Source: Candidatus Magnetocorallium paracelense
GTDB lineage: Bacteria; Nitrospirota; Thermodesulfovibrionia; Thermodesulfovibrionales; Magnetobacteriaceae
Length of the DNA stretch: 64,000 bases
NCBI GenBank assembly: GCA_029001845.1
Contig: JAREWP010000077.1
Span: 1 to 64,000, forward strand
Direction of reading: 5' to 3'
Notes under the pieces: model-generated
What the model was told of the DNA's origin: nothing
Database searches by the model: none
What the model saw: only the letters and a program-made list of their open reading frames with translations
Part shown: piece by piece, positions 43,710-55,653 of the stretch
Position numbering within the stretch: the first letter of the stretch is position 1
Layout of the letters: the number at the start of each line of letters is the position of its first letter
Translations under genes and position numbers: made by a program

Positions 43710-45041
43710 ATGGATTTAGAAGCAATTTGGAAGAAAACTCTTTCAGCTATAGAAGGAAACGTAGGTAATTCTACATTCGATTTGTGGTTTAAGCCTATAA
43801 AACTCATAAAGCTCACAGACGATAAGGCGGTTTTATCCATTCCAAACAGGTTTTTTAAGGAATGGTTAGAAGATAATTATCCTCTTCTGATAAATGAGAC
43901 ACTTGAAAATTTTACCTCCAAAAAGGTAAGTGTCAACTACAAGGTGGAGCAGAGACAGGCGCCTGCAATAAAGAAAAAGGACGAACTACTTGAATCCAGA
44001 AAACAGAAGCTCGCCAAACAGGGCATATATCTTAACCCTAAATATACTTTCGATAATTTTTTGGTAGGGCCCAGTAATCAATTCGCCCATGCAGCAGCTC
44101 TTGCTGTATGTTCGGCCCCGGGTAAGTCCTATAATCCTCTTTTCATTTACGGAGACGTCGGTCTTGGAAAGACTCATTTAATAAGTGCGATAGGAAACAG
44201 AATATTCGACTTAAATCAAGATATTTCCGTAATCTATGTTTCTTCCGAGCAGTTCACCAACGAGGTTGTCGCAGCTATACGTCACGGCAAAATGGAATCG
44301 TTAAAGGAGAGATACAGAAATGTAGACATTCTCCTCCTTGATGACGTTCAGTTTATTGCAAACAAAATACAGACTCAGGAGGAGTTTTTTCATACCTTTA
44401 ATGCTTTGTACGAAAGACAAAAGCAAATAGTCATTTCAAGCGACAGGCCTCCCAAAGAGATAAGCGAAATAACGGACAGACTTAAGTCACGCTTTACGAT
44501 GGGACTTATAGCAGACATTCAATCTCCTTCCCTGGAGTTAAAGACTGCAATTTTACATAAAAAGGCCGAAAACGAGAAAATAAGCATACCTGACGATGTG
44601 GCTTTTTATCTGGCTTCCAGAATACGATCCAATATACGAGAACTCGAGGGGTGCCTGATAAAACTCGCTGCTCACTCCGTGCTTATCGGCAGTCCAATAA
44701 ATCTCGATATGGCGAAGCATATTCTTAAAGATGTTTTTTATGACGATACAAAACCGATTACAGTCGATTATATACAAAAAGTTGTAAGTACATATTATGG
44801 AATCAAGGTATCCGACATAAAGGCAAAGAAGAGGACCAAAGAGGTAACCATACCCAGACAGGCGGCCATGTATATCTCCAAAAAGCTTACCGATCTTTCT
44901 CTCAGCGATATAGGCAACTCCTTTGGAGGAAAGGACCATGCTACCGTTATCTATGCCTGTAAGCAGATAGAGTCCAGACTGGAAAGTGATGAGTCCTTTG
45001 GCAGGATTATCGATCAGTTAATTAATAAAATAAAGACCTAG
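43710..45041 (+). CDS. dnaA: Chromosomal replication initiator DnaA
   Basis: 443 residues. Domain I starts with LEAIWKKTLSAIEGNVGNST and the linker is short (about 80-95). The AAA+ domain opens with YTFDNFLVGPSNQFAHAAAL, Walker A FIYGDVGLGKTHLISAIG, Walker B DILLLDDVQFI and sensor motif SSDRPPKEI. The C-terminal DNA-binding helix-turn-helix ends in SDIGNSFGGKDHATVIYACK. It melts the origin and opens the replication block dnaA-dnaN-gyrB-gyrA. CAGGTAG precedes the ATG. Confidence 0.96.
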   Translation: MDLEAIWKKTLSAIEGNVGNSTFDLWFKPIKLIKLTDDKAVLSIPNRFFKEWLEDNYPLLINETLENFTSKKVSVNYKVEQRQAPAIKKKDELLESRKQKLAKQGIYLNPKYTFDNFLVGPSNQFAHAAALAVCSAPGKSYNPLFIYGDVGLGKTHLISAIGNRIFDLNQDISVIYVSSEQFTNEVVAAIRHGKMESLKERYRNVDILLLDDVQFIANKIQTQEEFFHTFNALYERQKQIVISSDRPPKEISEITDRLKSRFTMGLIADIQSPSLELKTAILHKKAENEKISIPDDVAFYLASRIRSNIRELEGCLIKLAAHSVLIGSPINLDMAKHILKDVFYDDTKPITVDYIQKVVSTYYGIKVSDIKAKKRTKEVTIPRQAAMYISKKLTDLSLSDIGNSFGGKDHATVIYACKQIESRLESDESFGRIIDQLINKIKT

Positions 45042-45371
45042 AACGGAAAAATTGACAATTTTCGATTAATGATTGTCAATTAATAGTTGTTTCTACTTTG
45101 TCACATTATGATTGGGAAGCGACTAAGGACAGGCGTCCCGCCTGTCCTTATATTGATAAACATTGCTTTTTGAGTAATTTGACATAGTAGAATTATGAAA
45201 GCTCCTGTTTTTTTAGCGCTTCTGCTTTTTTATTGTAATGTTGACAATATTTTAAAATTAAGTCGAAAAAATATTACCTTTTAACGTATAATTATAGTTC
45301 AAAGTTTTTAAGGAAACGTAACCTGTGGTTATGTTGTTAAGTTTTTCTGCATACTTCTAAAGGAGGCAGTG
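45042..45371 (+). other. dnaA-dnaN intergenic region, candidate origin segment
   Basis: 330 bases, A+T-rich. A hairpin AAGGACAGGCGTCCCGCCTG(TCCTT) at about 45126-45150 is a REP-type palindrome. TTGACA appears at 45241 and a good -10 TATAAT at 45287-45292, but at unsuitable spacing from each other. TGTGGTTAT at about 45325 resembles a DnaA box (two mismatches to TGTGGATAA). AGGAGG at 45361-45366 is the dnaN ribosome site. Confidence 0.45.
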
Positions 45372-46478
45372 ATGAAAATAAAGGTTTCAAGGGAAGAGTT
45401 GCAAAAAAAACTGGCCGATATACAAAATATTGTCGAAAAAAAGACTACAATGCCGATTTTAAGTAATTTCCTGATGGAGATAGGAGATGAAGGCAGTAAA
45501 ATATATGCCACTGATCTTGAAACCGCAATTAAAGAACCTCTTTCTATATTACATACCGATGAATCCTGTATTTTATGTTTACCGGCAAGAAAATTATATG
45601 AAATATCCAGAGAAGTGGGAGATGATATTATTATTGAAAGCGACGAAACGGAATGGGTCCGTTTGAAATCCGGTAAAAGCAGTTTTAGAATAGCCACGAC
45701 CAATCCCGACGATTATCCGCAATGGCCTTTTTTACAGGATAAAAGGCGCATTTCGATAAATTCTTCTTTGCTCCTTTCAATGATAGAAAAAACCCTCTAC
45801 TGCGCCGGAGAAAACGATAACAGATATGCTCTTAACGGTCTTTTACTGCACCTTAAAGGCGAGAGTAATGTGATAGTTCTTGTCGGTACGGACGGTCACA
45901 GACTGGCTTTCGTCAATCTGCCTATGGAACTCGATTTTGACGATGAATTGAAAATAATAATACCAAGGAAAGCCATAACCGAGTTAAAGAGATTTTTAGC
46001 GGCCCTGGACGAAGACATTATATTCGAGATCGAGAAGAATCATATCATGTTTTATATAGGCGAGAAGGAGTTTCTTACAAAACTTATTGAAGGCACCTAT
46101 CCAAACTATGAGCAGGTTATACCAAAGGGTAACGATAAAAATCTGATAATAAACAGAGAAGAATTCATGAAAGTGCTGAGAAGAGTATCGGTTATGAGCA
46201 AGGAAAGCAGCCATGCCGTTATGTTCGATGTAAATAACGGAGAGCTTACCGTTACCGCTACAGATCCCGAAATAGGAGAGGCCAGCGACAGAATGGATGT
46301 TACATTTGAGAGCGATTCCATAACATTGGGTTTTAATTCCAAATACATACTTGATGTACTAAGTTCAATGAAAACGGAAAATATTATTTTCGAGATACTG
46401 GACACTATAAACCCGACATTGTTAAAAGAAGAGGGAAATGACGACTATAAATGCGTAATAATGCCAATGAGGACATAA
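45372..46478 (+). CDS. dnaN: DNA polymerase III beta subunit (sliding clamp)
   Basis: 368 residues in three tandem clamp folds. It starts MKIKVSREELQKKLADIQNI and contains EKKTTMPILSNFLMEIGDEG, the family hinge ALNGLLLHLKGESNVIVLVG, TDGHRLAF, and the C-terminal VIMPMRT that closes the clamp and contributes to the peptide-binding pocket. The start is the ATG at 45372, five bases after AGGAGG; the GTG at 45369 is too close to it. Confidence 0.96.
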   Translation: MKIKVSREELQKKLADIQNIVEKKTTMPILSNFLMEIGDEGSKIYATDLETAIKEPLSILHTDESCILCLPARKLYEISREVGDDIIIESDETEWVRLKSGKSSFRIATTNPDDYPQWPFLQDKRRISINSSLLLSMIEKTLYCAGENDNRYALNGLLLHLKGESNVIVLVGTDGHRLAFVNLPMELDFDDELKIIIPRKAITELKRFLAALDEDIIFEIEKNHIMFYIGEKEFLTKLIEGTYPNYEQVIPKGNDKNLIINREEFMKVLRRVSVMSKESSHAVMFDVNNGELTVTATDPEIGEASDRMDVTFESDSITLGFNSKYILDVLSSMKTENIIFEILDTINPTLLKEEGNDDYKCVIMPMRT

Positions 46479-46479
46479 T

Positions 46480-48957
<2,478 letters not shown>

Positions 48958-49083
48958 GGTTTATTACCAATTGTTAATTAAGGGATTGAGGAATTCTTTG
49001 TATGCGGCCATTATCAAAATTACCGTAACAGTTTTATCAATTCCTTAATTCGTAATTCCTTAATTTTTATTTAATTAGTTTTT

Positions 49084-51489
49084 ATGTCAGAGCTGTTAAA
49101 TATAGAAGAAGAGATGAAGGTCAGCTATCTCGATTACGCAATGAGCGTAATCATTGGCAGGGCCCTTCCGGAAGTGAGAGACGGTTTAAAACCGGTACAG
49201 AGAAGGATTATGTATGCCATGTTCAGAGAAGGTCTGGCTTCCAACAGGAGATACTCGAAATGCGCAGGCGTGGTAGGCGAGGTTTTGAAGAAGTATCATC
49301 CCCACGGGGACAGTGCTGTATACGACGCCATGGTGAGAATGGCCCAGGATTTCAACATGAGATATCCCCTTGTTGACGGTCAGGGTAATTTTGGTTCGAT
49401 GGACGGAGATCCTGCCGCTGCCTACAGATATACGGAAGCGAGACTTGCCAAAATAGCCGAAGAGCTATTACGTGATATAGATAAAAATACAGTCGATTTT
49501 ATTCCCAATTTCGATGAAACCACGGAAGAGCCGGTTGTTTTGCCTTCAAGAATTCCAAACCTCCTTATAGACGGGGCTTCCGGTATTGCAGTGGGCATGG
49601 CTACCAACATTCCTCCTCACAATATCTCCGAAGTTATAGACGGATTGGTTTTTTTAAACGATAACCCCGAAGCCAATATAAGCGAAATAATGGAATATAT
49701 CACGGGACCGGACTTTCCTACAGGCGGAATAATTTACGGTTTACAGGGTATTGTGGAGGCTTACACCTACGGCAGGGGCCACATTAAGGTTCGGGCCAAG
49801 GCGAAAATCGAGCAGAGGCAAAAGGGAGGAGACAGTATCATCATTACCGAACTTCCCTATCAGGTAAATAAAGCGAAACTCATAGAAAAGATAGCCCAAC
49901 TGGTAAGAGAGAAAAAAATCGAAGGCATTTCAGACCTCAGAGACGAATCGGATAAAGAGGGCATCAGAGTAGTTATCGAATTGAAAAAAGACGAAGTTTC
50001 CCATGTGATACTGAATAATCTTTATAAGCACACACAAATGGAAGTAACCTTTGGAATAATCATGCTTGCTCTGGCTGGAGGACAGCCTCATGTTATGAAT
50101 TTAAAGAGACTCCTTACTTATTTCCTCCAACACCGCAGAGAAGTTGTAATAAGACGAACCAGATTCGATTTGAAAAAAGCCGAGGAGAGAGCTCATATTC
50201 TTGAGGGCCTTAAGATAGCTCTTGATCACCTTGATGCAATTATAGCGCTAATAAGAAAGTCCAAGAATCCTGAGGAGGCGAAAAAAGGGTTAATGGAGAA
50301 TTATCCCCTTACGGACCGACAGGCCCAGGCTATTCTGGATATGAGACTACAGAGACTTACCGGTCTTGAGAGAGAAAAGATAGTCAATGAATATAATGAG
50401 TTGATTAAAGAGATTGAAAGACTAAAATCCATATTGGCAAGCGATGCGCTCATATCTCAGATAATAAAAGAGGAGTTGCTCGAGATCAAGGAAAATTACG
50501 GCGATGAGCGAAGGACCGATATTATAGCGGATATTCAGGATATATCGATCGAAGATTTGATTACCGAAGAGGAGATGGTGATAACCATTTCCCATAACGG
50601 ATATATTAAAAGAAATCCTCTGTCCGAATACAGAAACCAGAGACGCGGCGGTAAAGGTATGACAGGAATGGAGACAAGGGAAGAGGATTATGTGGAGCAG
50701 ATTTTTATCGGCTCTACTCACGATTACATGCTTTTCTTTTCAAATCTGGGAAGACTCTACCAGTTGAAAATATATCAGATTCCCGAATATGGCAGAGCTG
50801 CGAAGGGAAAGGCGATTATTAATCTCCTCAATCTTCAAAAAGGCGAAAGAGTGGCTACCGCTCTTCCTGTTCGCGGTTTTGAAGACGGTTTTTTAATGAT
50901 GTTTACGAGAAAGGGTATTGTAAAGAAATCGGCTTTAAAGGAATTCAGCAACCCAAGGGGTAAAGGGATTATTTCCATCATAATAGACGACGATGACGAG
51001 CTGATTGCAGTAAGAAGAACGAATGGAGAAAACGATGTAATTATTGGTACGAGATTCGGTTTTGCCATTCGTTTTAATGAGCAGGATGTAAGACAGATGG
51101 GAAGAAGTACAAGAGGCGTGATCGGAATCAGATTAAAGGAAGGCGACGAGGTTGTGTCCGCCGAGTGTGTAGAGGAAAAAACAACTCTCTTTACGGTAAC
51201 GGAAAACGGTTTCGGTAAAAGGACAAAGGTGGAGGAGTACAATACGCAAAACAGGGGAGGTCTCGGTGTAATTTCCATAAAAGTAACTGAAAAGGGAGGT
51301 AAGGCGGTAGGCCTTTTACAGGTAAGAGACGAAGACGAAATTATGCTGATTACCTATACAGGTAAGCTTATCAGAACGCCTGCCCAAAATATCTCCATAA
51401 TCGGAAGAAACACACAGGGCGTAAAAATCATGGATATCGAACCAAGCAACAAAATCGTCGATATAGGAAGAATAGCCGAGAAGGGGTAG
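49084..51489 (+). CDS. gyrA: DNA gyrase subunit A
   Basis: 801 residues. The breakage-reunion domain carries [39 protein letters not shown] and the catalytic Tyr in [18 protein letters not shown]. The C-terminal beta-pinwheel has the GyrA box QRRGGKGM, marking a true gyrase rather than topoisomerase IV. The TAG stop shares its last base with the GTG start of the RuBisCO-like gene, so the two are translationally coupled. Confidence 0.96.
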   Translation: MSELLNIEEEMKVSYLDYAMSVIIGRALPEVRDGLKPVQRRIMYAMFREGLASNRRYSKCAGVVGEVLKKYHPHGDSAVYDAMVRMAQDFNMRYPLVDGQGNFGSMDGDPAAAYRYTEARLAKIAEELLRDIDKNTVDFIPNFDETTEEPVVLPSRIPNLLIDGASGIAVGMATNIPPHNISEVIDGLVFLNDNPEANISEIMEYITGPDFPTGGIIYGLQGIVEAYTYGRGHIKVRAKAKIEQRQKGGDSIIITELPYQVNKAKLIEKIAQLVREKKIEGISDLRDESDKEGIRVVIELKKDEVSHVILNNLYKHTQMEVTFGIIMLALAGGQPHVMNLKRLLTYFLQHRREVVIRRTRFDLKKAEERAHILEGLKIALDHLDAIIALIRKSKNPEEAKKGLMENYPLTDRQAQAILDMRLQRLTGLEREKIVNEYNELIKEIERLKSILASDALISQIIKEELLEIKENYGDERRTDIIADIQDISIEDLITEEEMVITISHNGYIKRNPLSEYRNQRRGGKGMTGMETREEDYVEQIFIGSTHDYMLFFSNLGRLYQLKIYQIPEYGRAAKGKAIINLLNLQKGERVATALPVRGFEDGFLMMFTRKGIVKKSALKEFSNPRGKGIISIIIDDDDELIAVRRTNGENDVIIGTRFGFAIRFNEQDVRQMGRSTRGVIGIRLKEGDEVVSAECVEEKTTLFTVTENGFGKRTKVEEYNTQNRGGLGVISIKVTEKGGKAVGLLQVRDEDEIMLITYTGKLIRTPAQNISIIGRNTQGVKIMDIEPSNKIVDIGRIAEKG

Positions 51490-53072
51490 TGACCGACAGA
51501 CTTGGAATTACCTGCCATATTAAGTGTCCCAAAGAAATAAGTATTGAAAAAGTAAGCAGGGAAATCGCCCTTGAACAGACCGTCGAGCTCCCGGATGCTC
51601 TTGTCAAATCGCAATATATTAACGATCAAATCATCGGCTCCGTTTCAGATATTCTTGTTCTTGACGAAAGCAGGAACCTTTTCAAAGTAGTAATTCACTA
51701 CAATCCCGAGATTACGGGATTCACGATTCCGCAGTTTCTTAACCTCCTCTATGGAAATATTTCAATAAAAAATTTTATTAAGATAACGAATATAGATTTT
51801 CCTGCCCTTTTTTTAAAAAGATTTAAGGGACCTCGATACGGCATCGTCGGCATAAGAAATCTCACAGGTGTTTACGGCAGACCACTTCTGTCAACTGCTC
51901 TAAAGCCCATGGGTTCTTCGCCCGCCGAGCTTGCCGCCATGACAGAGGCTTTTGCAAGAGGCGGGGGTGACATTATAAAGGACGACCACGGGTTGGTGGA
52001 TCACTCCTTCTGTACATTCAAAGAGAGGGTAAGCAGATGTCAGGAAGCCGCTGACAGGGCTAATGCTGCAACCGGATTTCATACGCTCTATTTCCCCAAT
52101 ATCACAGACTCAATCGAACTTATGGAAGAGAGGGTGGAATTTGCAATCGGCCATGGCGTTTCGGGCATTCTTATGTCACCTTTTTTAACGGGGCCCGATT
52201 ATATGCGATATATATCGGATAAATACAATATCGTTGTCATGGCTCATCCCGCTTTTACAGGCGCCAATTTTAGTAATCCCTGCCATGGAATGACTCCGGC
52301 AGTACTTTTGGGAACCATATTTCGTCTCTCAGGCGCGGATATCTCTATTTACCCGAATACAGGCGGCAGGTTTTCATTTACTACAGAGGAATGCATAGAA
52401 CTGAATAACCGCCTTAGAGAACCTTTGGGAGAGTTGAAACCCGCCTTTCCCTCACCTGCAGGAGGTATGAATATATCGGATATCGATAAATTCGCCTCTT
52501 TATATGGAGAGGACATCATTTACCTTATAGGGGGCGCACTTCACGGTTACTCCGATAATTTAACAGAGTCGGTAAAGGCTTTTATGGAACGTATAAAAAA
52601 GGGATTTAGCGAATATCGTAAAGATCCCGATTTATCTGACTTTTCCTCCTGCGAAGTGCCTGTTAATAAATCGATTAAAGAAATTGTCGAGTATTTGCCT
52701 TTTTTAAGCGATTATAGATGGAAGGGACGAAGTTTTGAGGCATATAAGGACGATGAATCGCTTGAATTCAGAAAGATATCGAGACAGGAGCTTATCGGTA
52801 AATTCGGTGAAAAAACGGCCTTTGATCTAAGATACTTTCAGATTGAAACAGGCGGATATTCGAGCCTTGAAAAACATATACACGAACATGTAATAATATG
52901 CCTCAGAGGCGATGGAATAGTTGTAAACGGAGATTTAGAGATCAAACTGAAGCCCTTCGATATCGCCTATGTGCCACCTATGCGTGTTCATCAGTTGCTT
53001 AATCGATCTGAAGAACCATTCGGGTTCCTGTGCATCGTGGATCATGAACGTGACAGGCCGATGTGGCCTTAG
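51489..53072 (+). CDS. RuBisCO-like protein fused to a C-terminal cupin
   Basis: 527 residues from a GTG after GAGAAGGGG. The N-terminal domain has IALEQTVELPDALVKS; the barrel has STALKPMGSSPAELAAMTEA and GGGDIIKDDHGLVDHSF, equivalent to the RuBisCO activation site KDDE with Glu replaced by His. SPAGGMNISDIDKF and IGGALHGYSDN match later phosphate-site strands. The loop-6 Lys is absent (YPNTGGRFSFT). So this is a form IV RuBisCO-like protein, not a carboxylase by this evidence. From about residue 420 a cupin follows: SLEKHIHEHVIICLRGDGIV and PFDIAYVPPMRVHQLLN with metal-binding His residues. Reaction unknown; relatives act as enolases, isomerases or decarboxylases on sugar-like acids. Confidence 0.82.
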   Translation: MTDRLGITCHIKCPKEISIEKVSREIALEQTVELPDALVKSQYINDQIIGSVSDILVLDESRNLFKVVIHYNPEITGFTIPQFLNLLYGNISIKNFIKITNIDFPALFLKRFKGPRYGIVGIRNLTGVYGRPLLSTALKPMGSSPAELAAMTEAFARGGGDIIKDDHGLVDHSFCTFKERVSRCQEAADRANAATGFHTLYFPNITDSIELMEERVEFAIGHGVSGILMSPFLTGPDYMRYISDKYNIVVMAHPAFTGANFSNPCHGMTPAVLLGTIFRLSGADISIYPNTGGRFSFTTEECIELNNRLREPLGELKPAFPSPAGGMNISDIDKFASLYGEDIIYLIGGALHGYSDNLTESVKAFMERIKKGFSEYRKDPDLSDFSSCEVPVNKSIKEIVEYLPFLSDYRWKGRSFEAYKDDESLEFRKISRQELIGKFGEKTAFDLRYFQIETGGYSSLEKHIHEHVIICLRGDGIVVNGDLEIKLKPFDIAYVPPMRVHQLLNRSEEPFGFLCIVDHERDRPMWP

Positions 53073-53116
53073 TCGCTTTAAAATGAAATTGAGCGCAAAA
53101 AAAAAAGCACTAAAAA

Positions 53117-53564
53117 ATGTTATCAAATATTGCTATAAATGATAGAACCGAGGTCAAAGAGCTGATTAAAGATGTATTAAACATCAATCCTCATATCCTT
53201 TTCGCTTACTTCCATGGTTCGTTTATCACTAACACTCAGTTTCCAAATGACATAGATATCTTCATATACACAAAACCAATAGAGAATATTTATTTATTTC
53301 AAGTCGATTTAAAGATTAAGACCTCTGAGACGCTTATTCCAAAGGGATATGACATCCCCCCCTGACAATCTTGATATAAGAATCATGAACGACGACGCCC
53401 CCTATGATGTTGTAATTGACGTTTTGGACCAGGGGGAATTAATTCTGGACAAGGCGCCTGATATTAGAACCGGCTTCATAGAGCATATATCGAATCAATA
53501 CAGGATCAATCAGATCGTCTTATTTGAATTCACCAAAGAGGCTCGTCGAGGATTGGACATATGA
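53117..53564 (+). pseudogene. MNT-type nucleotidyltransferase, frameshifted at a C-run
   Basis: Frame 1 encodes LFAYFHGSFITNTQFPNDID IFIY, the GS...DxD nucleotidyltransferase motif of minimal (MNT) enzymes, and stops in GYDIPP-TGA. Frame 2 continues PPDNLDIRIMNDDAPYDVVI, DVLDQGELIL to 53564. Removing one C from the seven-C run at about 53356-53362 joins them into a protein of about 148 residues. MNT proteins usually antagonise a HEPN toxin; none is present, and the 3' side runs into a fragment of another toxin-antitoxin gene. Phase-variable tract, decay or sequencing error are all possible. Confidence 0.7.
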
Positions 53565-53728
53565 AAGCTGATAATGTTTTTACAGAGAAATATAATAAAA
53601 ACAATTTTAAAAAGGCTCTAAAAGAAATCAGATCATTCACAGTAAAGTCTACTGTAGATTTTGAGAACAGGATGAAAGAACTTTGCAGGCAGTCAGGTGT
53701 AGCCAACTTAGGGTCTGTGCAAGAATAA
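53561..53728 (+). pseudogene. Fragment of the HigA-ImmA gene
   Basis: 55 codons starting MKADNVFTEKYNKNNFKKAL are almost identical to an internal part of the intact gene at 60867-61973: about 140 bases with only five differences that I counted. It begins over the last codons of the nucleotidyltransferase and diverges after QSGVA. It is clearly a recent partial duplication from 8 kb away. Confidence 0.8.
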
Positions 53729-54435
53729 ATTACCCTCTTTGCATTTCATACTCATACCGGCTTCGACTGAATTTCAATCGCAAAATGCTCAAAAGAGCTC
53801 TGCTATTCCTCTTGAAAGATTTAGTGAACATTTTACCAGGTTACTTATTGACGCCTTAGTTTTTTACAATTTTCTTAAGTTTCGCACCCCAAATATGTGA
53901 AAAAGGCAGAGCAGGCAAGCATTAAATCATAATGAAAAGTAAGTAAAGGATCTCAATCTCATGGTATAATAAGTCATCAAAAATAACTGTGAAAAGTAGT
54001 CATTAAGTTCTAGCAATTTATAGACCAAAATAAGAAAAAAATCTATATTATCTTAAATTTAAATGAGACCAAACAAGATTAAGAGCTTAAGTGCTTATCC
54101 TGGTTATAAAGCATTCTAAAATTTAAATTTCAAGTTGACATAGCCTCGTTTTTTTATATATCTTTCTTATGTCATTAGAGTTGTAAACCGAAATTTACAA
54201 GTTTTCTTTTTTAATTTTCTTTTTATTAATTTTTATTGATTTTGCCATTACGACTGCCAACTTAAGCAATAAGTAGTTGTTACTAATCAAAACTCTTTTT
54301 AATCTGACACTCTTTAACGCTGCTCCATAAGGTTGTTAAAGCACAACTTCTTATTAGACAAGGGAGGTGATACAGAAACAGTTCAGACTCAAACTTCTTA
54401 CTTAAAAAAATTAAAATCTAACAGGGGGTAATACA
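53729..54435. other. 707-base intergenic region
   Basis: A+T-rich. An open stretch at about 53748-53910 reads IPLERFSEHFTRLLIDALVF then YNFLKFRTPNM, perhaps a decayed gene, but nothing is recognisable. GGGAGGTGATAC at 54363 lies 70 bases before the next gene in its leader, and GGGGGTAATAC is that gene's ribosome site. Confidence 0.4.
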
Positions 54436-55458
54436 ATGAAAAGGAATTTAGTTATTTCAGTACTTGTACTGGCATTAGTTGCATTTTTTAGTGTTAACAC
54501 CGCAAGCACAGAGGAGCCCGATCTTTCGGGAGTCGCCTATATTCAGGGGCATGGCGGACATATTGCAGTGGTCGATCTTAAGACAGGCGCATCAGCAAGA
54601 TATGTACATGAAAAGCCCTCAGACGCTCTGACCTTATCAAAGGACGGTAACACAATTTATATCTTCTCTCTGGACGGTAATTCAAGGGAGTTGGATATAA
54701 AGACCGGCAGCATGACAGAGTGGAAGAAACTCGGTAAAAAGCACTGCGGTTCCAACATAGCACCTGACGGTACTATCTGGGTCTCTGATATGAAAGACGG
54801 TAAAGTATATGTATACGATCCCAAAACAAAAAAGCTTGTAGACAGCTTTCCTGTGAGTAAATCCATTTGTGGAATCAGCTTCTCTCCTGACGGCAAGTCA
54901 GCTTATATCTCGGATATGCCAGGTGGTTTTGTAAATGTTGTCGATGTAAAAACCAAAAAAGTCGTTGGTAAATTTGAAGGCGCCGGTGATTTTATTCATC
55001 GTCACAGGGTAACACCTGACGGCAAGGAACTCTGGCAGTCAGATGGCAGAGAGCTTAAGGGTGGAAAGCCTTTTGGCGTAGGTTATGCGGAAGAAGGCGG
55101 AGCACCTGGTATGGTCAGGATTATGGACACAAAAACCGGCAAACTCAAGGACTCCCTCTACATCGGCGGAAATCCTCATGACGTAGAATTTTCGCCTGAC
55201 GGTAAATACGCTATCGTTGCATCGAGACAGCTTCCCGAACCTGATGACAGCGCTTTACTGGTTGTAGACACAGCGACAAAGAGAGTATTAAAGTCCTATT
55301 CGGCATGTAAGAGCTGCCACGGTGCTCTTGCAGTAGAAATTCCTGACGAAAAAGACAACGGCAAGCCTTTCCTCTGCGCCGTACAGATTAACTGGAATCA
55401 GAGTGAAATACCGGCTTCCGCAGAAGACACAGCCGGATTGGTTGAAAAGGCAAAATAG
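54436..55458 (+). CDS. Exported YVTN-type beta-propeller with a haem c motif
   Basis: 340 residues with a signal peptide (MKRNLVISVLVLALVAFFSV). About six blades repeat the pattern PDGK.AYISD or VVDxKTKKVV (CGISFSPDGKSAYISDMPGG, GNPHDVEFSPDGKYAIVASR). Near the C-terminus SACKSCHGALAVE contains a CxxCH haem c motif, unusual for a YVTN propeller; clustered His (HGGHIAVVD, FIHRHRV) could serve as further ligands. NirF/NirN-like and cytochrome cd1 propellers are the nearest architectural relatives that I know. Likely a periplasmic redox or haem-handling protein. Strong ribosome site, own leader and strong terminator, so a single-gene transcript, possibly well expressed. Confidence 0.8.
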   Translation: MKRNLVISVLVLALVAFFSVNTASTEEPDLSGVAYIQGHGGHIAVVDLKTGASARYVHEKPSDALTLSKDGNTIYIFSLDGNSRELDIKTGSMTEWKKLGKKHCGSNIAPDGTIWVSDMKDGKVYVYDPKTKKLVDSFPVSKSICGISFSPDGKSAYISDMPGGFVNVVDVKTKKVVGKFEGAGDFIHRHRVTPDGKELWQSDGRELKGGKPFGVGYAEEGGAPGMVRIMDTKTGKLKDSLYIGGNPHDVEFSPDGKYAIVASRQLPEPDDSALLVVDTATKRVLKSYSACKSCHGALAVEIPDEKDNGKPFLCAVQINWNQSEIPASAEDTAGLVEKAK

Positions 55459-55499
55459 AGTTTTCATCTCAACTATCGTTTTTTACTGTTGCACGAATA

Positions 55500-55533
55500 A
55501 AGCCTCGGCCTTAATGGCCGAGGCTTTTTATTT
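55500..55533 (+). terminator. Rho-independent terminator of the beta-propeller gene
   Basis: AGCCTCGGCC, loop TTAAT, GGCCGAGGCT, then TTTTATTT: a perfect 10-base G+C-rich stem with a T-run. Confidence 0.92.
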
Positions 55534-55653
55534 GTAATTGTCAGGGGCAGATGGGCCGCAGGTTGAATTAAAAACAATTTCAACTGTTCACAGGCAATGA
55601 AAAGCCTTTGATTGCGATGCACGATTTACTAGTTCATAATATTACTTTCTCCA

